In this document: one piece after another, positions 14,533-15,394 of the stretch
How the letters are laid out: every line of letters starts with the position of its first letter
Position numbering within the stretch: the first letter of the stretch is position 1
Source of the DNA: an uncultured Oscillospiraceae bacterium
GTDB taxonomy: Bacteria; Bacillota; Clostridia; Oscillospirales; Oscillospiraceae
Direction: 5' to 3'
Assembly (NCBI GenBank): GCA_934623545.1
Contig: CAKTVN010000014.1
Coordinates: forward strand, 1 to 15,394
DNA: 15,394 nt
Notes under the pieces: generated by a model
Seen by the model: only the letters and a program-made list of their open reading frames with translations
What the model was told of the DNA's origin: nothing
The model's database searches: none
Translations under genes and position numbers: made by a program

Positions 14533-15315
14533 ATGTTTTCACAGGAAGAACGCTGCATTTACAGAAAAAATATGCTGCTGGAGGTCATCTGCCAGCTCCG
14601 CTTTCCGGACATTCTGAAAATTGAGGCGCAGACGCCGTTTGAATTTCAGGACGCCGTCCGCGCGGACTATCCGCAGTACACGAAAAAGGTCGAGCAGCTG
14701 CCGCCGCAGCAGACCGGCGGGAAGCTCACCCCGCAGGGGACCGTCAACAACCATCAGTTCATCTCGCAGGACGGGCAGTGGAAGATCAGTCTGACCAAGG
14801 GCTTTATCGCCCTCTCCACGCACGGCTATACCCGCTGGGAGGAGTTTGCCAAGCGGCTGGACCGCATCCTCGCCGCGTTCATTCAGGCGTATCAGCCGGC
14901 GTATTTTTCAAGAGTCGGTCTGCGCTATATCAACGCCTTCCGGCGTGACGCGCTGGGGCTGGGCGATACGCCGTGGCGCGCGCTCATCCAGCCCGGCTAT
15001 CTCGGTCTGATGGGCGACGAGGACGCGCAGGAGGGCGCGTTTTTGAAGAATGAGCAGAGCGTCACCGCCGCAATGCCGGGCGGTGCGAAGTGCAACATCA
15101 AGTGCGGTCCCGGAATGCTTCGCAGGGTCAATAACCAGGCCCGCGAGACGCAGGAGGAAAAGGTCTTCATGCTCGATCTGGACCTCTATATGGAGGGAAA
15201 TACGCCGCTCGGACACGCTGTCCCGGCGCTGAACGTAGTGCACGGCAACGCGGGAAGCCTCTTCCGCGGCGCGATCACGCAGACGCTGAGCGATGCGATG
15301 CTTCCAGAGGAGTAA
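14533..15315 (+). CDS. TIGR04255-family protein of unknown function
   Basis: 260-residue soluble protein without signal or membrane segments. It resembles the sporadically distributed TIGR04255 family: an N-terminal segment of the form LLEVICQLRF, a middle WKISLTKGFIALST followed by a Tyr and WEEF, and SRVGLRYIN. The length fits that family. The start is supported by GGAAGG seven bases before the ATG. It has its own promoter-like sequence and a strong terminator directly after it, so it is probably not functionally tied to the two-component operon. The biochemical role of the family is not known to me, and no catalytic motif is evident. Confidence 0.82.
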   Translation: MFSQEERCIYRKNMLLEVICQLRFPDILKIEAQTPFEFQDAVRADYPQYTKKVEQLPPQQTGGKLTPQGTVNNHQFISQDGQWKISLTKGFIALSTHGYTRWEEFAKRLDRILAAFIQAYQPAYFSRVGLRYINAFRRDALGLGDTPWRALIQPGYLGLMGDEDAQEGAFLKNEQSVTAAMPGGAKCNIKCGPGMLRRVNNQARETQEEKVFMLDLDLYMEGNTPLGHAVPALNVVHGNAGSLFRGAITQTLSDAMLPEE

Positions 15316-15320
15316 AGCTG

Positions 15321-15346
15321 ATGCCGCCCGAAAGGGCGGCATTTTT
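15321..15346 (+). terminator. Intrinsic terminator after the TIGR04255-like gene
   Basis: ATGCCGCCC (15321-15329), a GAAA tetraloop and GGGCGGCAT (15334-15342) form a perfect 9-bp stem, followed directly by a T-run (15342-15346). It starts five bases after the stop codon. Textbook rho-independent terminator. Confidence 0.93.
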
Positions 15347-15394
15347 GTCATTCCGGAGGGGGTGTGCCGCGGGCACAGAGGCGCGCCCGAAGGA

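Noticed and set aside
15347..15394. Possible gene start at the right edge
   Set aside because: Only 48 bases after the terminator; no start codon with ribosome binding site or recognisable protein.

Overview
The window reads as a chromosomal catabolic locus from a GC-rich (roughly 60% by eye), strictly anaerobic Gram-positive bacterium, most likely a gut-type Clostridia/Oscillospiraceae member. The basis is: strong AGGAGG-type ribosome binding sites, a lipoprotein solute-binding protein with a long Ser/Thr/Ala/Glu linker, YesN/YesM-type two-component regulators, and an oxygen-sensitive glycyl radical enzyme with its activase. No tRNA, rRNA, CRISPR array, insertion sequence or phage gene was seen.

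Layout. A divergent intergenic region at 10082-10410 splits the window. Leftward on the minus strand runs a catabolic gene set: SMP-30/gluconolactonase-like protein, RbsA-like ABC ATPase, RbsC-like permease, RbsB-like lipoprotein, glycyl radical enzyme (GRE), GRE activase and a small cupin. A YesN-type response regulator with its own promoter follows and is cut by the left edge. Rightward on the plus strand runs a compact regulatory operon behind a near-consensus promoter: YesN-type response regulator, a short YesM-type histidine kinase with almost no extracytoplasmic part, and a 465-residue protein with the two-domain RbsA/MglA architecture whose ATP-binding motifs are almost all destroyed. 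A separate TIGR04255-like gene with its own promoter and a textbook terminator closes the window.

How the genes may work together (inference). A small carbohydrate-like substrate is captured by the lipoprotein, imported by the ribose-type ABC transporter, and processed by an eliminase-type GRE together with the lactonase-like and cupin proteins. The GRE keeps the Cys-x-Glu active-site loop and C-terminal glycyl motif, but its substrate cannot be assigned. No microcompartment shell or aldehyde dehydrogenase gene is present, which argues against a choline- or propanediol-type system.

The most interesting element is the plus-strand trio. A histidine kinase without a sensor domain is translationally coupled to a degenerate sugar-transporter ATPase and encoded back to back with an intact transporter of the same family. 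This suggests signalling in which the pseudo-ATPase, not a periplasmic sensor, tells the kinase about transporter state. I know of no experimentally described system of this type.
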